Assembly: GCA_016879935.1 (NCBI GenBank)
Contig: JAACJQ010000258.1
Span: forward strand, 1-64,000
Direction: 5' to 3'
Length of the DNA: 64,000 nt
Source of the DNA: Archangiaceae bacterium
GTDB taxonomy: Bacteria > Myxococcota > Myxococcia > Myxococcales > Myxococcaceae
A program made the translations under genes and the position numbers. The notes beneath the pieces were generated by a model. That model saw only the letters and a list, made by a program, of their open reading frames with translations. It was not told where the DNA came from and did not search any database. How positions within the stretch are numbered: position 1 is the first letter of the stretch; each line of letters opens with the position of its first letter. Below are positions 61,266-64,000 of the stretch, piece after piece.

Positions 61266-62815
61266 GGCGACACCACCTGTGCCAGCGCGACGACGACGGG
61301 AAGGCGGCCGAGATAGCCCTGCGATGCGACGTCGATGAAGTCGAGCAGCAGGCGCGGCCAGAAGCCGAAGACGACGAGCAGCGTTCCCAGCACCAGCGGC
61401 GCGGCCCACTCGGTGCGACGAACGTCTTCGAGATGCGCGAACTCACCTTGCGGCGGCGGGCCCCAGAAGATCGCCTTGCACGCGCGCAGCACGTACACGG
61501 CCGTGACGAACGCTCCGAGCACGCCCGGAACCGCCCACCACCAATTGGAGCCCTTCGCCGCTCCAGCGAAGACCATGAACTCGGCGACGAAGCCGGCGGT
61601 GCCGGGCAGGCCGAGCGACGAGAGACAGGCCAGCGTGAAGAAGCCGGCGACGACGGGCATCGTGTGCGCGAACCCGCCCATCTTCGCGATGGCTCGCGTG
61701 TGCGCGCGTTCGTAGACGAGGCCGACGAGCGCGAAGAAGAGGCCCGTCATGATGCCGTGCGCGACCATCTGGTAGACGGCCCCGTTCCACCCCGCCGCGT
61801 TCATCGTCGCGATGCCGAGCATCACCACGCCCATGTGGCTCACCGACGAGTACGCGATGATGTACTTGAGGTCCTTCTGGCTGGCGGCGCAGAGGGCACC
61901 GTAGAGCACGTTGACGATGGCGACCGCGCCGACGATGGGCGCCCACCACGCCGCCGCGTCAGGCACGAGCACCATGCCGATGCGCAGCACCCCGAAGGCG
62001 CCGAGCTTCATGAGCACGCCGGCATGGAGCATCGACACCGCCGTCGGCGCCGAGGCGTGTCCATCGGGTGACCAGGTGTGAAACGGGAAGACGCCAGCGA
62101 GCGTGCCGAAGCCCAGCCACACGAGCGGGAACACCACGTGCTGCACCGCGATGGGGAACTTCGTCTGCTCGAGCACCTGCATGTCGAAGGTGCGCGCGCC
62201 CGAGTTCGCCCAGAGCAGGAACATCGCCACGAGAATCGCCGCCGAGCCGACCAGCAGCATCAGCGTGAGCTTCATCGCGGCGTACTCCTTGGAACCGACG
62301 TCGAAGCGCTTCCACGTGAACGTGAACGGGCCCTCGGCGGGCACCTTGTGGCTCGCGCCCCAGATGCCGATCAGCAGGTACATCGGCAGCACGGCGATCT
62401 CGTAGAAGAGGAAGAAGATGAAGAGGTCTTGCGCGACGAAGACGCCGAACACGCCCGCGACCAGCACGAGCAGCAGCAGGAAGAACTCCTTGTCGCGGCG
62501 AGCCACCGTCCAGCTCGCGAGCACGCCAGCGACGATGATGATGCCGGTGAGCAGGAGCAGCGCGACGCCCCAGCCGTCGACCGCGAGCTTCAGGTGAATG
62601 CCGAGGGAAGGAACGAGCGGCACCGTCTCGAGCAACTGCAGCCCGCCCTGCGCGCGGTCGTATTGTGTAGCGACCAGAATGGCGGTGACGAGCGAGATGA
62701 CCGCACCGATGAGCGAGACGACGCGCATCGCGAGGCGTGCGCTCGAAGGCACGAGCAGCAGCAGTGCTCCCGCGATGGCCGGAGCCGCGATGGTGATGGC
62801 GAGCAGGTGACTCAT
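61262..62815 (-). CDS. nuoM: NADH-quinone oxidoreductase subunit M
   Basis: 517 residues. Antiporter-like complex I subunit with LFIFFLFYEIAVLPMYLLIG, FPFHTWSPDGHASAPTAVSM and KDLKYIIAYSSVSHMGVV. The start was set at ATG 62815, because the frame upstream overlaps nuoL. Its 5' end overlaps the nuoL stop and its 3' end the nuoN start (both ATGA-type). It pumps protons when NADH is oxidised. Confidence 0.96.
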   Translation of the reverse strand: MSHLLAITIAAPAIAGALLLLVPSSARLAMRVVSLIGAVISLVTAILVATQYDRAQGGLQLLETVPLVPSLGIHLKLAVDGWGVALLLLTGIIIVAGVLASWTVARRDKEFFLLLLVLVAGVFGVFVAQDLFIFFLFYEIAVLPMYLLIGIWGASHKVPAEGPFTFTWKRFDVGSKEYAAMKLTLMLLVGSAAILVAMFLLWANSGARTFDMQVLEQTKFPIAVQHVVFPLVWLGFGTLAGVFPFHTWSPDGHASAPTAVSMLHAGVLMKLGAFGVLRIGMVLVPDAAAWWAPIVGAVAIVNVLYGALCAASQKDLKYIIAYSSVSHMGVVMLGIATMNAAGWNGAVYQMVAHGIMTGLFFALVGLVYERAHTRAIAKMGGFAHTMPVVAGFFTLACLSSLGLPGTAGFVAEFMVFAGAAKGSNWWWAVPGVLGAFVTAVYVLRACKAIFWGPPPQGEFAHLEDVRRTEWAAPLVLGTLLVVFGFWPRLLLDFIDVASQGYLGRLPVVVALAQVVSP

Positions 62816-64000
62816 CGAAGAACTCCAATCAGCACCAGCACCACGACGCCGACGACGACCATGAGCGCGTAGTCGCGCACCAGGCCCGTCTGGAGCTTCC
62901 GCGCCGACGCTCCACCCTCGAGCGTGGCCCAGCCGGTGAAGTTCATGAGGCCGTCGATGAGGTACCGATCGATCCACCCCGCGAGTGAGGCGATGCCGAG
63001 CAGACCGATGCGGTAGCCGCTGGCCCAGGTGCGGTCGACGAGCGAGAAGGTGTCGAGCTTCTCGAGCACACCCGCGAAGGGGGCCTTGCCGCCACGGCCG
63101 AAGACGACGACCGCGGCCACGATGCCGAGAATCGCCATCGACGAGGCGACGATGGGCGTGAGGCCCAGGTGCACGTGGTACTCGGCCTTCACCTGCGAGG
63201 CGAGCCAGCCCCCGAGGAAGCCCGAGGCCAGCGACGGAATCGCGAGCACCATGAGCGGGCCCGTCATCGCGAGGCCGCTCTCGTGTGCGTGTGACGACTT
63301 CTCCGATTCGTTGCCCCAGAACGCCTTGATGACGACGCGGCCCATGTAGAAGGCCGTGAGGAACGCCGAGCCCATCAACAGGGTCCACGGAATCCAGTGG
63401 CCCTTGCCTTCCAGCGAACCCAGCACAAGATCCTTGCTGAAGAAGCCTGCGAAGCCGGGAACGCCTGCGAGCGAGAGCGCTCCGATGACGAAGGCCGCGG
63501 TGGTGAGCGGCATCTTCTTGCGCAGCCCGCCCATGTCTTCGAGCGAGTTCGAGTGCACCGCGTGAATCACGCTGCCCGCCGCGAGGAAGAGCAGCGCCTT
63601 GAAGAAGGCGTGCGTGCCGAGGTGGAAGAAGCCGGCGAAGGCCTGCCCTGCTCCGAGCGCCGCAACCATGTAGCCGAGCTGCGAGGCAGTCGAGAACGCG
63701 AGCACCTTCTTGATGTCTTTCTGAACGAGCGCGAGGCCGGCCGCGAAAACCGCCGTCACGGTGCCAACCCAGAGCATGACCTCACGGGTCTCGGGCGCCT
63801 GCGCGAAGAGGGGATCGGCGCGCACGACGAGGAAGACACCGGCAGCGACCATCGTGGCGGCGTGGAGCAGCGCAGAGACCGGCGTCGGGCCTTCCATCGC
63901 GTCAGGCAGCCAGATGTGGAGCGGAAACTGCGCCGACTTGCCGATGACGGCGACGAAGAGCAGCGCGGTCACCCACGTCGCGACCTGTGCGCTGGGCGTC
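62812..64000 (-). CDS. nuoL: NADH-quinone oxidoreductase subunit L, C-terminal part (runs off the window)
   Basis: About 395 codons of the C-terminal part are visible. KSAQFPLHIWLPDAMEGPTP, SALLHAATMVAAGVFLVVR and LVQKDIKKVLAFSTASQLGY identify NuoL; the N-terminus lies beyond base 64000. The long amphipathic helix region is in the later part. It overlaps nuoM by 4 bp. Proton-pumping membrane subunit of complex I. Confidence 0.95.
   Translation of the reverse strand, partial: TPSAQVATWVTALLFVAVIGKSAQFPLHIWLPDAMEGPTPVSALLHAATMVAAGVFLVVRADPLFAQAPETREVMLWVGTVTAVFAAGLALVQKDIKKVLAFSTASQLGYMVAALGAGQAFAGFFHLGTHAFFKALLFLAAGSVIHAVHSNSLEDMGGLRKKMPLTTAAFVIGALSLAGVPGFAGFFSKDLVLGSLEGKGHWIPWTLLMGSAFLTAFYMGRVVIKAFWGNESEKSSHAHESGLAMTGPLMVLAIPSLASGFLGGWLASQVKAEYHVHLGLTPIVASSMAILGIVAAVVVFGRGGKAPFAGVLEKLDTFSLVDRTWASGYRIGLLGIASLAGWIDRYLIDGLMNFTGWATLEGGASARKLQTGLVRDYALMVVVGVVVLVLIGVLR

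Noticed and set aside
1-64000. tRNA genes, rRNA, CRISPR arrays, IS elements, prophage
   Set aside because: I found no tRNA-like clover pattern, no spaced direct repeats with spacers, no transposase and no phage genes by reading; a tRNAscan run would settle the tRNA question.

Overview
The window is high-GC DNA packed with genes and looks like the chromosome of a myxobacterium (Myxococcota, probably suborder Cystobacterineae). The basis is family content, not a database match: three Ser/Thr protein kinases, PilZ and receiver proteins, a replicative helicase beside a GGDEF-type regulator, a large Ig-repeat surface protein with a MYXO-CTERM-like tail, many lipoproteins, a cbb3 oxidase cluster and a nuo operon. 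I see no tRNA, rRNA, CRISPR array, insertion sequence or prophage. No gene-free gap exceeds 300 bases; the longest gap is about 230 bases (9733-9962).

Layout. 1-4471: signalling and envelope genes (receiver with Glu at the phospho-acceptor site, PilZ protein, kinase with a C-terminal ribbon-helix-helix). 4468-7326: glycine decarboxylase GcvP. 7412-9732: a hypothetical protein, an AbiEi-like/DUF559 fusion, a diheme cytochrome c. 9963-16995: Ig-repeat protein with an exact 813-nt super-repeat, TSP3-OmpA protein, small exported protein. 17034-19343: DnaB, then a receiver with degenerate GGDEF. 19376-26649: small enzymes and membrane proteins, including a FrnE/DsbA-like oxidoreductase whose first active-site Cys codon is an in-frame TGA. 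26694-33943: 5'-nucleotidase-like lipoprotein, RCC1 propeller lipoprotein and beta-barrel in one apparent operon ending at an intrinsic terminator. 34014-34544: a decayed Uma2 gene. 34581-42731: cbb3 oxidase genes ccoI-S-NO-Q-P-G plus a divergent TauE/SafE-like gene. 42782-45148: zinc-finger kinase facing a sigma factor. 45213-47795: two abutting, convergent ion-channel genes. 47861-48676: a methyltransferase with an in-frame TGA at a Trp-like site. 48722-52962: kinase, then Baeyer-Villiger-type monooxygenase, SDR and SMP-30-like genes. 52973-57202: exported and lipoprotein genes. 57212-64000: thioredoxin-like protein, membrane protein, ferredoxin, hemerythrin, then nuoN, nuoM and partial nuoL.

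The strongest candidate for something special is 20689-21318. Its TGA lies exactly at the first Cys of the family's CPWC motif, and 21 nt downstream sits an 8-bp stem with a GGC loop that fits the bacterial SECIS pattern. This suggests a selenocysteine-containing FrnE-like oxidoreductase. The second in-frame TGA (47984-47986) is at a position where Trp is expected and has no convincing hairpin, so it is better read as a nonsense mutation or base error and serves as an internal contrast. Other points worth following are the kinase-RHH fusion, a perfect inverted repeat covering the ribosome-binding site of the M15-like peptidase gene (25838-25868), and the exact 813-nt protein repeat.

Functional themes are microaerobic respiration (cbb3 oxidase with copper loading, cytochrome c, NADH dehydrogenase), envelope and surface proteins, and phospho- or c-di-GMP-type signalling with several domains that look catalytically silent.
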